In this document: positions 19,975 through 30,495 of the stretch, in pieces
Layout of the letters: every line of letters begins with the position of its first letter
Numbering within the stretch: position 1 is the first letter of the stretch
From: Pulveribacter suum
GTDB taxonomy: Bacteria; Pseudomonadota; Gammaproteobacteria; Burkholderiales; Burkholderiaceae_C
Length of the DNA stretch: 64,000 bases
NCBI RefSeq assembly: GCF_003013695.1
Contig: NZ_CP027792.1
Coordinates: forward strand, 2,934,501 to 2,998,500
Direction: 5' to 3'
Notes under the pieces: generated by a model
The model's database searches: none
The model's input: only the letters and a program-made list of their open reading frames with translations
Told to the model about the DNA's origin: nothing
Program-made: the position numbers and the translations under genes

Positions 19975-20979
19975 TCACTTGCGGTGGCTCAGGGCGTTGG
20001 AGACCAGCTTGGAGGTGATATCCACGATCTGGATCATGCGGTCGTAGGCCATGCGCGTGGGGCCGATCACGCCCAGCGTGCCCACCACCTGGCCGTCCAC
20101 CTCGTACGGGGCGCTGACCACCGACAGCTCCTCGAACGGCACGATCTGGCTTTCGCCGCCGATGAAGATGCGCACGCCCTCGGCGCGGCTGGAGATGTCC
20201 AGCAGGCGCAGGATCTGCGTCTTTTGCTCGAACAGGTCGAAGGCGCGGCGCAGGTGGCCCATATCGCTGGAAAAGTCGCTCACGGACAGCAAATTGCGCT
20301 CGCCGGAGATCACCACCTCCTCGCGCGACGCGCTCATCGCCTCGGTGCCGGCGCTCACTGCCGCCTGCATCAGGTCGGCAATCTCGCCGCGCAGCTGGTC
20401 CACCTCGCCCTTGAGGCGCTCGCGCACCTGCTCCATGGCGAGACCCGCGTAGTTGGAGTTCAGGAAATTGGCCGCCTCCACCAGCTGCGACGAGGAGTAG
20501 TCCACCTCGGTGAAGATGACGCGGTTTTGCACATCGCCGTCGGGCGAGACGATGATGACCAGCAGGCGCCGCTCGGACAGGCGCAAAAACTCGATATGGC
20601 GAAACACCGAGGCGCGCCGCGGCGCCATGACCACGCCGACGAACTGCGACAGGTTGGACAGCAGGTGCGCGGCGTTGGCGATCACCTTTTGCGGCTGCTC
20701 GGGCATGAGCTGCAGCGCCGGCAGCTCGCCCTTTTGCACCGTAAGCATGGTGTCCACGAACAGGCGGTAGCCCTTGGCGGTGGGGATGCGCCCGGCGGAG
20801 GTGTGCGGGCTGACGATCAGGCCAAGTTCTTCCAGATCAGCCATCACGTTGCGGATGGTGGCGGGCGACAGCTCCAGCCCCGAGGCACGCGACAGCGTCC
20901 GCGAGCCGACAGGCTGGCCTTCGGCGATGTAGCGCTCTACCAGCGCCTTGAGCAGCACCTTGGCTCGGTCATCCAGCAT
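19975..20979 (-). CDS. hrcA: Heat-inducible transcription repressor HrcA
   Basis: Repressor of chaperone operons that binds CIRCE elements and is kept active by GroEL. The 334-residue protein has the N-terminal winged helix ([20 protein letters not shown], about residues 24-43, and the [20 protein letters not shown] segment), then the GAF-like core ([14 protein letters not shown]) and the C-terminal [17 protein letters not shown]. It is divergent from nadK with only 31 bases between the start codons. I see no CIRCE in that gap. Confidence 0.97.
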   Translation of the reverse strand: MLDDRAKVLLKALVERYIAEGQPVGSRTLSRASGLELSPATIRNVMADLEELGLIVSPHTSAGRIPTAKGYRLFVDTMLTVQKGELPALQLMPEQPQKVIANAAHLLSNLSQFVGVVMAPRRASVFRHIEFLRLSERRLLVIIVSPDGDVQNRVIFTEVDYSSSQLVEAANFLNSNYAGLAMEQVRERLKGEVDQLRGEIADLMQAAVSAGTEAMSASREEVVISGERNLLSVSDFSSDMGHLRRAFDLFEQKTQILRLLDISSRAEGVRIFIGGESQIVPFEELSVVSAPYEVDGQVVGTLGVIGPTRMAYDRMIQIVDITSKLVSNALSHRK

Positions 20980-21010
20980 CGCGTCATTTTAGTGATGTAA
21001 TTTCCACCCA

Positions 21011-21907
21011 ATGATGCCCATCTTCCGCCGCGTCGCAGTCATCGGCAAATACCAGCGCCCCTCAGCCACGACGGCTGCCGAGGGCTCGCGCGAGGTCATC
21101 GACGGCATTGCGCAGTTCGTCACCGCCCAGGGCTGCGAGCTGGCGCTGGAGTCCGAAACCGCCGAGCTGCTGGGCCTGGGCCACTACCCCACGCTGGACG
21201 TGGAGGGCATCGGCCGCCAGTGCGACCTGTGCCTGGTGGTGGGCGGCGACGGCACCATGCTGGGCGTGGGCCGGCGCCTGGCCAGCTTTGGCACGCCGCT
21301 GGTGGGCATCAACCAGGGCCGGCTGGGCTTCATCACCGACGTGCCGCTGGACAGCTACCAGGACGCGCTCATCCCCATCCTGCACGGCGAATACGAAGAG
21401 GACGTGCGCCCGCTCATGCAAGCCTGCGTGATGCGCGGCGGCGTGTGCGTGTTCGAGGCGCTGGCCCTCAACGACGTGGTGGTCAACCGCGGCTCCACGT
21501 CGGGCATGGTCGAACTGCGTATCGAGGTGGACGGCGTGTTCGTTGCCAACCAGCGCGCCGACGGCCTGATCGTCGCCTCGCCCACCGGCTCCACGGCGTA
21601 CGCGCTGTCGGCCGGCGGGCCCATGCTGCACCCGTCCATTCCCGGCTGGGTGCTGGTGCCGATCGCGCCGCACACGCTGTCCAACCGGCCCATCGTGCTG
21701 TCTGATGCGGCCGAGGTGGCCATCGAGGTAGTGGGCGGGCGCGACATCAGCGCCAACTTCGACATGCAGTCGCTGGCTTCGCTGCAGCACGGCGACCGCA
21801 TCCTGGTGCGCCGCTCGGCGCACCGCGTGTGTTTTTTGCATCCGCGCGGCTGGAGCTACTTTGCGACCTTGCGCAAGAAGCTGCGCTGGAACGAGGGAGG
21901 TTCCTGA
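21011..21907 (+). CDS. nadK: NAD kinase
   Basis: Phosphorylates NAD to NADP, the sole route to NADP. The 298-residue protein has the diagnostic GGDGTML (about residues 79-85), [12 protein letters not shown], and the [16 protein letters not shown] segment. The start could be either of two adjacent ATG codons. recN begins two bases after the stop, so the genes are almost certainly co-transcribed; this nadK-recN order is common in proteobacteria. Confidence 0.97.
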   Translation: MMPIFRRVAVIGKYQRPSATTAAEGSREVIDGIAQFVTAQGCELALESETAELLGLGHYPTLDVEGIGRQCDLCLVVGGDGTMLGVGRRLASFGTPLVGINQGRLGFITDVPLDSYQDALIPILHGEYEEDVRPLMQACVMRGGVCVFEALALNDVVVNRGSTSGMVELRIEVDGVFVANQRADGLIVASPTGSTAYALSAGGPMLHPSIPGWVLVPIAPHTLSNRPIVLSDAAEVAIEVVGGRDISANFDMQSLASLQHGDRILVRRSAHRVCFLHPRGWSYFATLRKKLRWNEGGS

Positions 21908-21909
21908 CC

Positions 21910-23640
21910 ATGGCCCTGAGGCGTATTGCGCTCTCGGACTTCGTGATCGTGCGCGCGCTGGAGCTGGACCTGCAGGGCGGCTTCACCGTCCTGACGGGCG
22001 AGACGGGCGCGGGCAAATCCATCTTGATCGACGCGCTGCAGCTGCTGCTGGGTGCGCGCGCAGACACCGGCGTGATCCGCGAGGGCGCGCAGCGCACCGA
22101 CATCAGCGCCGAGTTCGACCCGGGCGGCCCGCCGGCGCTGGCCGCCTGGCTGAACGAGGCCGGCATCCAGGCCGAGGACACGCTGCTGCTGCGCCGCACC
22201 ATCGACACCGCCGGCAAGAGCCGCGCCTGGATCAACGGCACGCCCGTCACCGCCACGCAGATGCGCGCGCTGGGCGACCACCTGCTGGACATCCATGGCC
22301 AGCACGCCTGGCAAAGCCTGACCCGGCCCGAGGCCGTGCGCACGCTGCTGGACGCCTACGCCGGCGTGCAGGGCCAGCCGCTGGCGGCGCCCTGGGCCGC
22401 CTGGCGCGATGCGCAAAAGACGCTGGCGCATGCCCGCGCGGCGCAGAACTCGCTGGCGCAGGAGCGCGAGCGCCTGCAGTGGCAGATCGGCGAGGTGGAC
22501 AAGCTCGCGCCCGCCGAGGGCGAGTGGGAGGAGCTCAACGCCCAGCACGCGCGGCTGTCCAACGCGCAGGCGCTGATCGACAACGCCCAGGCCGCGCAGG
22601 CGCTGCTGGAAGGCGGCGACAGCGACGACGGCGGCGCCCTGAGCGCGCTGGCCCAGGCGCAGGAGCTGCTGCAGGGCTACGAGCAGGTGGATGGCGACTT
22701 CCGCTCCATGGCCGAGGTGTTGACCTCCTGCCTGGCGCAGGCCGGCGACGTGCTGCACTCGCTGCAGGCCTACCTGCGCCACGCCGAGCCCGACCCCGAC
22801 CAGCTGGCCCAGCTGGACGCCCGCGTGGCCCAGTGGCTGCAGCTGGCACGGCGCTACCGCCGCACCCCCGAGGAGCTGCCCGCCCTGCTGGCGGGCTGGA
22901 AGGACGAGCTGCACCGCCTGGAAGTCGCCGCCGATCTGGCCGCGCTGGAGGCCGCCGAGCAGCGCCACGGCCAAGCCTACCGCCAGGCGGCGCGCCGCTT
23001 GAGCGAGCAGCGCGCGCAGGCCGCGCCGCGCCTGGGCGCGGCCATCACCCAGGCCATGCAGGGCCTGGGCATGACCGGCGGGCGCTTCGAGGTGCGGCTG
23101 GAGGACGGCGAGCCCGGCCCGCACGGCACCGACCAAGTGGCGTTCCTGGTCAGCAGCCACCCGGGCATGACGGCGCGGCCCATCGGGCGCGTGGCCTCGG
23201 GCGGCGAGCTCTCGCGCATCGCGCTGGCCATTTCGGTCACCACCAGCGAGCTGGGCGAGGCGCCCACGCTGATCTTCGACGAGGTGGATTCGGGCGTGGG
23301 CGGCGCCGTGGCCGAGACCGTGGGCCGACTGATGCAGCAGCTGGGCCGCGCGCGCCAGGTGCTGGCCGTCACCCACCTGCCGCAGGTGGCCGCCTGCGCC
23401 AACCACCATTTGGTGGTGGCCAAGCACAAGGGCGCGGCCGAGACCCGCAGCACCGTCGCCCCGGCCGAGGGCGAAGCGCGTGTGGCCGAGCTGGCGCGCA
23501 TGCTGGGCGGCCAGCAGCAGTCGCCCACCACGCTGGCGCACGCGCGCGAGATGCTGCAGGGCGCGGCGGTCCAGCCGCCCGCGCCCGCGCCCGCGCCGGC
23601 ACCGCGCGCCGCGCGCAGAAAGCAGCAGCCCGCGCCATGA
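21910..23640 (+). CDS. recN: DNA repair protein RecN
   Basis: SMC-like ATPase recruited to double-strand breaks. The 576-residue protein has Walker [11 protein letters not shown] near residue 32, the AWINGTPVT and [11 protein letters not shown] segments, a long central coiled coil rich in Ala, Gln and Leu, then the ABC signature VASGGELSR and Walker [11 protein letters not shown] near residue 460. The ATG at 21910 gives the usual N-terminus [17 protein letters not shown]. Its stop overlaps rapZ by ATGA. A Pro/Ala-rich 15-residue tail precedes the stop. Confidence 0.96.
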   Translation: MALRRIALSDFVIVRALELDLQGGFTVLTGETGAGKSILIDALQLLLGARADTGVIREGAQRTDISAEFDPGGPPALAAWLNEAGIQAEDTLLLRRTIDTAGKSRAWINGTPVTATQMRALGDHLLDIHGQHAWQSLTRPEAVRTLLDAYAGVQGQPLAAPWAAWRDAQKTLAHARAAQNSLAQERERLQWQIGEVDKLAPAEGEWEELNAQHARLSNAQALIDNAQAAQALLEGGDSDDGGALSALAQAQELLQGYEQVDGDFRSMAEVLTSCLAQAGDVLHSLQAYLRHAEPDPDQLAQLDARVAQWLQLARRYRRTPEELPALLAGWKDELHRLEVAADLAALEAAEQRHGQAYRQAARRLSEQRAQAAPRLGAAITQAMQGLGMTGGRFEVRLEDGEPGPHGTDQVAFLVSSHPGMTARPIGRVASGGELSRIALAISVTTSELGEAPTLIFDEVDSGVGGAVAETVGRLMQQLGRARQVLAVTHLPQVAACANHHLVVAKHKGAAETRSTVAPAEGEARVAELARMLGGQQQSPTTLAHAREMLQGAAVQPPAPAPAPAPRAARRKQQPAP

Positions 23641-24515
23641 AGCAGCTGGACGTCACCGTCATCACCGGCATGGCCGGCTCGGGCAAGTCCGTGGCGCTGC
23701 ATGCGCTGGAGGACGCCGGCACCTACTGCGTGGACAACCTGCCGCCTGAGCTGCTGGCCAGCCTGCTGGCACTGGAGCACGCCCACCACGGCCACCGCGT
23801 GGCCGTGGCCATGGACGTGCGCAGCGCCACCGCACTGCCCCTGGTGCCGCGCCAGCTGGAGCTGCTGCGCCAAAGCGGCGTGGCCGTGCGCTCGCTGTTC
23901 CTGGATGCCTCCACCGACACCCTGGTGCGGCGCTTTTCCGAGACGCGCCGGCGCCACCCGCTGTCCAACAAGGCGCTGCTGGACGGCCAGCACGCCCTGG
24001 TGCAGACCATCGAGCTGGAGCGCGAGCTGCTGGCCGAGCTGCGCGAGCAGTCGCACGTGATCGACACCAGCACGCTGCGCCCGGCGCAGCTGCTGGGCTA
24101 TGTGAAGAGCCTGCTGCCCGTGTCCACGGACCGGCTGACGCTGATCTTCCAGTCGTTTGCCTTCAAGCGCGGCATTCCCATGGATGCGGACTATGTCTTT
24201 GACGTGCGCATGCTGCCCAACCCGCACTACGAGCCGCCGCTGCGCGCGCTGACCGGGCGCGACGCGCCGGTGGCCGAGTTCCTGCGCCAGCAAAGCGAGG
24301 TGGAGCGGATGCAGTCGCACATCGCCCAGTTCCTGGACCAATGGCTGGACGCCATGGTGCGCAACCACCGCAGCTACGTCACCGTGGCCATCGGCTGCAC
24401 GGGGGGGCAGCACCGCTCGGTGTACCTGGTGGAGCAGCTGGCGCAGCGCTACGCCGGGCAGTGGAACACGCTGCTGCGCCACCGCGAGCTGGACGGGCTG
24501 AAAGCGCAGCCTTGA
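23637..24515 (+). CDS. rapZ: RNase adapter protein RapZ
   Basis: P-loop protein (formerly YvcJ/YhbJ); in enterobacteria RapZ delivers the GlmZ sRNA to RNase E, controlling glucosamine-6-phosphate synthesis. The 292-residue protein has Walker [12 protein letters not shown] (residues 10-20), the [11 protein letters not shown] segment, and the conserved C-terminal domain with [19 protein letters not shown] and [19 protein letters not shown] overlap with recN. Whether the RNA-adapter role is retained in this lineage is not shown by the sequence. Confidence 0.95.
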   Translation: MKQLDVTVITGMAGSGKSVALHALEDAGTYCVDNLPPELLASLLALEHAHHGHRVAVAMDVRSATALPLVPRQLELLRQSGVAVRSLFLDASTDTLVRRFSETRRRHPLSNKALLDGQHALVQTIELERELLAELREQSHVIDTSTLRPAQLLGYVKSLLPVSTDRLTLIFQSFAFKRGIPMDADYVFDVRMLPNPHYEPPLRALTGRDAPVAEFLRQQSEVERMQSHIAQFLDQWLDAMVRNHRSYVTVAIGCTGGQHRSVYLVEQLAQRYAGQWNTLLRHRELDGLKAQP

Positions 24516-24540
24516 GCGCAGGCACGCAGGCGCTACTTTT

Positions 24541-24630
24541 TTGGTAGCTGCTTGCGCTTGCTGCACGCCGTTTTCAGCTAAAAAACTACCGCAAAACGGC
24601 GCCAGTCAAGCGCTGGCATCTATCAATTTT
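24541..24630. repeat. Dispersed repeat, two facing half copies (copy G)
   Basis: GGTAGCTGCTTGCGCTTG at 24543-24560 faces GTCAAGCGCTGGCATCTATCAA at 24605-24626 across about 45 bases, in the gap where rapZ and mutY converge. The right arm runs into the mutY stop codon (24623-24625). A smaller hairpin (CGCCGTTTT/AAAACGGCG) sits between the arms. Confidence 0.7.
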
Positions 24631-25720
24631 GCAGGCCGCCGTCCTGCGCCAGCCGCTCCAGCAGTGTGCGGATGGGCGCCGGCAGCCCCAGGGCGCGCCA
24701 CTGCGCGGGTGCGAACCAGCCGCCGGGCGACTCGTCCTCTTGCGCCTGCGCTGCGGCGCCAGGCTGCGCTGGCGCCAGCACCGGGTGCAGGTGCAGGTCG
24801 CGGTGGGTCAGCACATGGACGAACGCCGGCAGCTCCTGCAGCGGCCCGGCCGGCGCCGCGTCCATCAGCGCCTGATGGCTGTCGAAGTCCGGCGGGCAGT
24901 ACAGCCCGGCCCAGATGCCCGCGTCCGGGCGCCGCTGCAGCCACACGCGCCCGGCGGCGTCGCGCTGCAGCAGCAGCCACCAGCTGCCGGCGCTGCGCTT
25001 GAGCTTGCGGGTGCGCACCGGGTAGCGTTCGGGCTCGCCCTCGCGGCGGGCCACGCAGACGTCCTGCAGCGGGCACAGCATGCAGCTGGGCTTGCGTGGC
25101 AGGCAGATGCCCGCGCCCAGGTCCATCAGGCCCTGGGTGTAGCGCGGCATGGCCTGCAGCAGGTCCTCGCGCGGCAGCAACTCTTCGGCGCGCTGCCACA
25201 GCGCGCGCTCGCTGGCAGCCTGCGCCAGGTCGTCGCCAAAGCCCAGCACGCGGGTGAGCACGCGGCGCACGTTGGCGTCCAGGATGGGCGCGCGCTCGCC
25301 AAAGCAGAACGCCGCAATCGCCCCGGCCGTGGAGCGCCCTATGCCGGGCAGCGCGGCCAGCTGCTGCACGCTGGCAGGAAACTGCCCGCCGTGCTGCTCC
25401 ACCACGATCTGCGCGCAGCGGTGCAGGTTGCGCGCGCGGCTGTAGTAGCCCAGGCCGCTCCACAGCGCCAGCACGTCGTCCTGCGGCGCTGCGGCCAGCG
25501 CCTGCACGTCGGGAAATCGATCCAAAAAACGCTGGTAGTAGCCCAGCACCGTGGCCACCTGGGTCTGCTGCAGCATGATTTCGGACAGCCACACGCGGTA
25601 CGGGTCGCGCGTGTTCTGCCAGGGCAGGTGGTTGCGTCCGTGCGTGGCCTGCCACTGCACGACGCGGGCGGCGACGTCCGGCGCTGCGGCGCCGCGCCCG
25701 CCTGCCGCGGGCGCGCTCAT
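24623..25720 (-). CDS. mutY: A/G-specific adenine glycosylase MutY
   Basis: Removes adenine mispaired with 8-oxoguanine. The 365-residue protein has the catalytic Glu in SEIMLQQTQV, the helix-hairpin-helix LPGIGRSTAGAI, the catalytic Asp in LDANVRRVL, and the 4Fe-4S ligands in C-x6-C-x2-C-x5-C (from CLPRKPSC to DVC, about residue 195-212). A C-terminal NUDIX-like domain recognising 8-oxoG follows (WLQRRPDAGIWAGLYCPP). The ATG at 25720 overlaps the stop of the dynamin-like gene by ATGA, so MutY translation is coupled to it. Confidence 0.96.
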   Translation of the reverse strand: MSAPAAGGRGAAAPDVAARVVQWQATHGRNHLPWQNTRDPYRVWLSEIMLQQTQVATVLGYYQRFLDRFPDVQALAAAPQDDVLALWSGLGYYSRARNLHRCAQIVVEQHGGQFPASVQQLAALPGIGRSTAGAIAAFCFGERAPILDANVRRVLTRVLGFGDDLAQAASERALWQRAEELLPREDLLQAMPRYTQGLMDLGAGICLPRKPSCMLCPLQDVCVARREGEPERYPVRTRKLKRSAGSWWLLLQRDAAGRVWLQRRPDAGIWAGLYCPPDFDSHQALMDAAPAGPLQELPAFVHVLTHRDLHLHPVLAPAQPGAAAQAQEDESPGGWFAPAQWRALGLPAPIRTLLERLAQDGGLQN

Positions 25721-27708
25721 GCCGACAGGGGCATGGGCTCGGTGATGTCGATGTCCGGCTCCTGCAGCGCGGCCGCCGCCTCGGCCTGGGCGGGCGTTTG
25801 CGTCAGCGCGCCCGTCAGGCCCCCCAGGCGCTCCTGGAGACCGCTCAGCTCGCGCTCGCCGTCCTCGATCTCCGCGATGCGGTCCACCAGGCTGTTGGCC
25901 GCCGTCTGAATGCGCTCCACCGCTTCGATGCGCCGGGCAAAGCTGCGCTTGCGCTCGCGCAGCTGGGCGTCCAGCTGGGAGGTGGCCGTCTTGCTCCACT
26001 GCTCCAGCTCGTTGGCCGCGTTTTCAAAGACGGTGCGCAGGCGCAGGCCCAGGGCGCGCAGCAGGCGCTGCGAAAACTCGGGCTGCGTCAGCCGCAGCGC
26101 ATTGCCCATGCCCACGTACTGCAGGTGGCGCTGCTCGATGGCCATCAGATCCTGCTCATACGACGCCAGCTGCGGCGCCGGCGGCACCTGCAGCGAAAAG
26201 CCGTATTCGGCGTTCAGCTGGCGGAAGGTGCCGCCCAGCATGGCCTGGATCTCGATGCCCGTGGCCTGCGCGGCCTGCACGATGGCGCGCAGGCGCGTGA
26301 ACGTCTCGCCATAGACGCGGCGCACGCCCAGCTTCAGCCCGGCGGGGGTGAGCGCATCCGACAGCGCCGCCAGCTCGGCCTTGAGCGAGCGAGCGCCCAG
26401 TTGCTGAAACAGCTCGCGCAGCATCTTCAGGTGCACCATGCGCAGCGCCTGGATGCGCGCGGCGCTGGCCTCGAACTCGCGCTGCTCCGCCTCGATGCGG
26501 CTGCGCATGGCGTCGATCACGGTGGTGTTCTTGCCGCGCAGGCTGCGCAGCTCCAGCATCTGGTCGTCCAGGTCGCGCCGGCGCACGTTGATGGCGCGCT
26601 GCACCTGCTCGTGCAGCGCCGTCACGCCGGCCGTCACGGTGGCGCGCAGGATGGCCTGGCGCCGCCCGACCACGCCTTCAGCCAGCGCTTCTTCCAGCAG
26701 CGGCAGGCCGCTGGCCTCCAGCAGCACGTCGTCGCACTGGATCTTGGCCACCAGGCCCTTTTGCGCCGACACGGGCACCACGCGCTCGAGCGGCACGCCC
26801 AGCATCTCGGCCGAGGTGACGCGCTGGCGCTCCAGCTGCGCCTGCACCTGCGAGGGCGAACTGAGCGAGTCCCACAGCGTGTCGATCTTGTTGAGCACCA
26901 CCAGGCGCGCGTCCTGCGCGCCTTCCATGCCGCCCAGGTGGTCGCGCCAGATGGACAGGTCCGAGCGCGTCACGCCCGTGTCTGCCCCCAGGATGAAGAC
27001 CACCGCGTGCGCCTGCGGGATCAGGTTGATGGTCAGCTCGGGCTCGGCGCCCACGGCATTCAGGCCGGGCGTATCCAGGATGACCAGCCCTTGCGCCAGC
27101 AGCGGGTGCGGGATGTTGATGAGGGCGTGGCGCCACAGCGGCACCTCCACCAGGCCGGCGGCGTCGGGCACGGGGTTGTCGTCCTCGGCGTCGTCGTGCC
27201 AAAAGCCCAGCGCGCGCGCCTCCTCCACCGTCACGCGGCGCACCTGCGAGACGCGCTCCAGCGCGCCGGCCAGCTGGGCCGGGTCTTCCATGTCCAGCAG
27301 TACTTCGGTCCAGCGGTCGGTGCGAAGGCGCCATTCAGCCAGGCCCGGCGACTGCAGGCGCGTCTCGATGGGCAGCAGCCGCAGGCTGGGGGCGCTGCCG
27401 CTCTCGTAGCCCAGCTCGGTCGGGCACATGGTGGTGCGCCCGGCGCTGGCCGGCATGATGCGCCGGCCGTAGTCGGCGAAAAAGATGGCGTTGATCAGCT
27501 CGGACTTGCCGCGCGAGAACTCGGCCACGAAGGCGACCACCACCTTGTCGCGCCGCACCTGCTCTTCCAGGCGCTGCACGCGCTCTTGCACGGCGGCGTC
27601 CATGAGGTCGTGCGATGCCAGCCACTGGCCCAGCTGTTGGAGCTGCTGGGCAAAGGCCCGCCGCCATGCCCCGTGCTGGTCGAACTGTTCGTTGAATGAA
27701 GGTATCAC
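25717..27708 (-). CDS. Dynamin-like GTPase
   Basis: A 663-residue large GTPase. G motifs visible: P-loop EFSRGKSELINAI (about residue 60-72), G3 DTPGLN near residue 215, and G4 NKID near residue 280. The rest is helical with probable coiled coils (KNTTVIDAMRSRIEAEQREF and the C-terminal third), as in bacterial dynamins that remodel or guard membranes. No transmembrane helix is clear. The start is a GTG at 27708 without obvious ribosome site; an internal ATG near residue 32 is the alternative. It sits between mutM (94 bases upstream) and mutY (overlapping), an arrangement that invites a DNA-repair link but does not prove one. Confidence 0.85.
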   Translation of the reverse strand: MIPSFNEQFDQHGAWRRAFAQQLQQLGQWLASHDLMDAAVQERVQRLEEQVRRDKVVVAFVAEFSRGKSELINAIFFADYGRRIMPASAGRTTMCPTELGYESGSAPSLRLLPIETRLQSPGLAEWRLRTDRWTEVLLDMEDPAQLAGALERVSQVRRVTVEEARALGFWHDDAEDDNPVPDAAGLVEVPLWRHALINIPHPLLAQGLVILDTPGLNAVGAEPELTINLIPQAHAVVFILGADTGVTRSDLSIWRDHLGGMEGAQDARLVVLNKIDTLWDSLSSPSQVQAQLERQRVTSAEMLGVPLERVVPVSAQKGLVAKIQCDDVLLEASGLPLLEEALAEGVVGRRQAILRATVTAGVTALHEQVQRAINVRRRDLDDQMLELRSLRGKNTTVIDAMRSRIEAEQREFEASAARIQALRMVHLKMLRELFQQLGARSLKAELAALSDALTPAGLKLGVRRVYGETFTRLRAIVQAAQATGIEIQAMLGGTFRQLNAEYGFSLQVPPAPQLASYEQDLMAIEQRHLQYVGMGNALRLTQPEFSQRLLRALGLRLRTVFENAANELEQWSKTATSQLDAQLRERKRSFARRIEAVERIQTAANSLVDRIAEIEDGERELSGLQERLGGLTGALTQTPAQAEAAAALQEPDIDITEPMPLSA

Positions 27709-27802
27709 TGCGCTTGGAGGGCAATCAAGAAGAAGGCGGCGCGCCAGGGCGCCGGCGCGCGAGGCGCTTGCCGGCGCAATATAGCACCGCCCTTCGGCGT
27801 GG

Positions 27803-28621
27803 CTAGGAGCGCTGGCAGCGAGGGCAGAAGTAGGTGCTGCGCTGGCCCTGGCGCAGCAGGCGGATGGGCGTGCCGCAGCCGCGGCAGGGCTGGCCTTCGC
27901 GGCCATAGACGCTGGCCTCCAGCTGGAAGTGCCCGGCCGCGCCGTCGGCATTGGCAAAGTCGCGCAGCGTGGAGCCGCCGCGCTCCACGGCCCGCGCCAG
28001 CACCTGGCGGATCGCCTCATGCAGCCGACGCGCACGCTGCGGCCCGATGCGGTTGGCCGCCAGCGTGGGGCGTATGCCGGCCAGGTGCAGCACCTCGCTG
28101 GCGTAGATGTTGCCCACGCCCACCACCAGCTTGCCACCCAGCAGCAGCTGCTTGATGGGCGTGCGGCTGGCACGCAGGCCGGCCAGGAAGGCATCGAAGT
28201 CGAAGGCGGCCTCGTCCAGCGGCTCCATGCCCAGACTGGACAGCAGCTTGCGCGCCCGCTCGTCCTGCTCGTGCGGCGCCCACACCACGGCACCGAAGCG
28301 GCGCGGATCGTGCAGGCGCAACACGCCGCGGTCGGTCAGCAGGTCAAAGTGGTCATGCGGGCCCGGCGGCGGCAGACCGCGGGCAAAACGCAGGCTGCCG
28401 GACATGCCCAGGTGCAGCAGCAGCAACCCTTCGTCCAGGTCCAGCAGCAGGTATTTGCCGCGCCGGCGCACGCCCAGCACGCGCCGCCCGGCCAGCAGGC
28501 CGGGTTCGCAACCCAGCGGCCAGCGCAGTGGTTTGCCCAGGGCTGCACCCTGCACGGTGGCGCCCGCGATGGCGTCGCCGAAACTGCGGCGCGTGACCTC
28601 TACCTCGGGCAGTTCAGGCAT
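27803..28621 (-). CDS. mutM: Formamidopyrimidine-DNA glycosylase (Fpg/MutM)
   Basis: Bifunctional glycosylase/AP lyase that excises 8-oxoguanine. The 272-residue protein starts [12 protein letters not shown], providing the catalytic Pro2 and Glu3, with the conserved Lys in [10 protein letters not shown] and the C-terminal zinc finger C-x2-C-x16-C-x2-C (CRGCG to CPRCQ). I chose ATG 28621 because Pro2 must be N-terminal after Met removal. It is divergent from the TPR gene by 83 bases and leads the mutM-dynamin-mutY run. Confidence 0.97.
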   Translation of the reverse strand: MPELPEVEVTRRSFGDAIAGATVQGAALGKPLRWPLGCEPGLLAGRRVLGVRRRGKYLLLDLDEGLLLLHLGMSGSLRFARGLPPPGPHDHFDLLTDRGVLRLHDPRRFGAVVWAPHEQDERARKLLSSLGMEPLDEAAFDFDAFLAGLRASRTPIKQLLLGGKLVVGVGNIYASEVLHLAGIRPTLAANRIGPQRARRLHEAIRQVLARAVERGGSTLRDFANADGAAGHFQLEASVYGREGQPCRGCGTPIRLLRQGQRSTYFCPRCQRS

Positions 28622-28704
28622 GCGATTGGGTGTCGAAAAGTGCAGGTGGAAACAAGGCCTGGCGGCCGGCAAAAGCCGCCCCGGGCTTGGATTATTATGG
28701 GCCG

Positions 28705-30495
28705 ATGGTCCTATCTCACCACCGCCTCAGGCCCTTTGCGCTGGCCTGGCTGCTGGCCGCAGGCGCGTTGCCTGCCGCTCTGGCCCAGTCCGCCGCGCCG
28801 CAGGATGTGGTGCCGGCCCCGCCCGCAGAGGTCGAGGACGCAGAGCATCCCCTGGCTGCCAACGACACCGCGCTGACCGCCGAGCTGTTCTACGAGCTGC
28901 TGATGAGCGAGATGACCGCCGGCAACGGCGACGCGGCCACCGGCTACGCGTTGATGCTGGACGCAGCGCGGCGCAGCAACGACCCGCGCCTGTACCGCCG
29001 TGCCAGCGAACTGGCGTTGCAGTCGCGCTCGGCCGAAGCGGCGCTGATCGCCATCCACGCCTGGAACGCGGCCTACCCCGACTCGCGCGAGGCCAACCGC
29101 TACCTGCTGTACGTGCTGGTCACGCTCAACCGGGTGAACGAAAGCGCCGAGCCGCTGGCCAAGGAAGTGGCGCGCGCGTCCACCCGCGAGAAGCTCTCCA
29201 TCGTCCGCGCGCTGCCCCAGCTGTACGCGCGGGCCAGCAACAAGGCTGGTGCCGCCCGCGTGGTCGAGCAGGCGCTGCAGGGCGAGTTGAAGCACCCCGC
29301 CCTCGGCGCCGCCGCCTGGACCACTATAGGCCGCATGCGCCTGACGGCCCAGGACAAGCCCGGCGCCCTGCAGGCTGCCCGCAGCGCGCTGGAGCTGGAC
29401 CACACGGACGACGGGGCGGCCATGCTTGCCGTGCAGCTGCTGGACGAGGGCAGCACGGACGCCGAGGCCCTGCTGGCGCCCTACCTGGCCGCCACCCCGT
29501 TGCCCGAGGTGCGCATGGCCTACGCGCGCCAGCTGCTGCAGTCGCAGCGCCTGGCCGACGCGCAGGTGCAGATCGATGCGGTCACGCAGGAGCGCCCCGA
29601 TGCCTCCGAACCGTGGCTGATCCAGGCGTCCCTCAAGCTGCAGTCGGGCGAACTGGCGGGTGCCGATGCGGCGCTGGAGCAATTCACCACGCTGCTGCAG
29701 GAAGTGCCACCCAGCGAGGCACGCACGCGGGCGCTGAACCAGGCCTGGCTGATGCATGCCCAGGTCGCGGAAAAGCGCGGCGACTTCGCCCAGGCCGAGG
29801 CCTGGCTGGAGCGCGTTGATGGCGGCGCGCAGTCGCTGGCCGCCCAGGTGCGGCGCGCCTCGCTGCTGGCGCGTCAGGGCAAGCTCACCCAGGCGCGGGC
29901 CCTGATCCGCGCCACGCCCGCCCAGACGGCCGAGGAGGAGCGCCTGAAGTGGCAGGCCGAAGCCCAGCTGCTGCGCGACGCTGGCGACTACCAGCAGGCC
30001 TATGAAATGCAGGCCAAGGCTGTGGCGCTGGCGCCGCAGGACAACGACCTGGTCTATGACCAGGCCATGCTGGCCGAAAAGGCCGGCCGGCCGCAGGAGG
30101 CCGAGCGGTTGCTGCGCGGCATCATCGCCCGCAAGCCCGACTACCACCACGCCCTCAATGCCCTGGGCTATCTGCTGGCCGACCGCGGCGAGCACCTGAC
30201 CGAGGCGCGCACCCTCATCAAGAAGGCGCTGGGGCACGCGCCTGATGATCCCTTCATCACCGACAGCCTGGGCTGGGTGGAGTTTCGCCTAGGCAACCGT
30301 GAGCGTGCCGCAAGCTTGCTGCAGCAGGCCTTCAAGACGCAGCCCGACGCCGAGATCGCCGCCCACCTGGGCGAGGTGCTGTGGAGCCTCAAGCGCCGTG
30401 AGCAGGCGATGGATGTCTGGCGAGAAGGGCAGCGCCTCAACAGCGACAACGAGACCTTGCGCGAAACGCTCAAGCGCCTGGGGGTCACCCTGTGA
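28705..30495 (+). CDS. Secreted TPR-repeat protein upstream of LolB
   Basis: A 596-residue protein with an N-terminal signal peptide ([17 protein letters not shown], cleavage about residue 28) followed by helical repeats to the end. The clearest TPR units are in the C-terminal third (about residues 440-590: [49 protein letters not shown]). No catalytic motif. It overlaps lolB (GTGA), and the TPR-lolB-ispE-prs order is common in betaproteobacteria, so a periplasmic scaffold role in outer-membrane assembly is plausible but inferred. Confidence 0.85.
   Translation: MVLSHHRLRPFALAWLLAAGALPAALAQSAAPQDVVPAPPAEVEDAEHPLAANDTALTAELFYELLMSEMTAGNGDAATGYALMLDAARRSNDPRLYRRASELALQSRSAEAALIAIHAWNAAYPDSREANRYLLYVLVTLNRVNESAEPLAKEVARASTREKLSIVRALPQLYARASNKAGAARVVEQALQGELKHPALGAAAWTTIGRMRLTAQDKPGALQAARSALELDHTDDGAAMLAVQLLDEGSTDAEALLAPYLAATPLPEVRMAYARQLLQSQRLADAQVQIDAVTQERPDASEPWLIQASLKLQSGELAGADAALEQFTTLLQEVPPSEARTRALNQAWLMHAQVAEKRGDFAQAEAWLERVDGGAQSLAAQVRRASLLARQGKLTQARALIRATPAQTAEEERLKWQAEAQLLRDAGDYQQAYEMQAKAVALAPQDNDLVYDQAMLAEKAGRPQEAERLLRGIIARKPDYHHALNALGYLLADRGEHLTEARTLIKKALGHAPDDPFITDSLGWVEFRLGNRERAASLLQQAFKTQPDAEIAAHLGEVLWSLKRREQAMDVWREGQRLNSDNETLRETLKRLGVTL

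Noticed and set aside
19778..20047. An 89-codon frame across the large inverted repeat
   Set aside because: It runs through a palindromic non-coding element into antisense hrcA and has no coding features.
20980..21010. A possible CIRCE operator for HrcA
   Set aside because: Neither half of the TTAGCACTC/GAGTGCTAA pair is present in the gap.
21861..23636. A long frame overlapping recN that joins in frame with rapZ
   Set aside because: The upstream part is an alternate frame of recN; rapZ starts at 23637 with a proper N-terminus.
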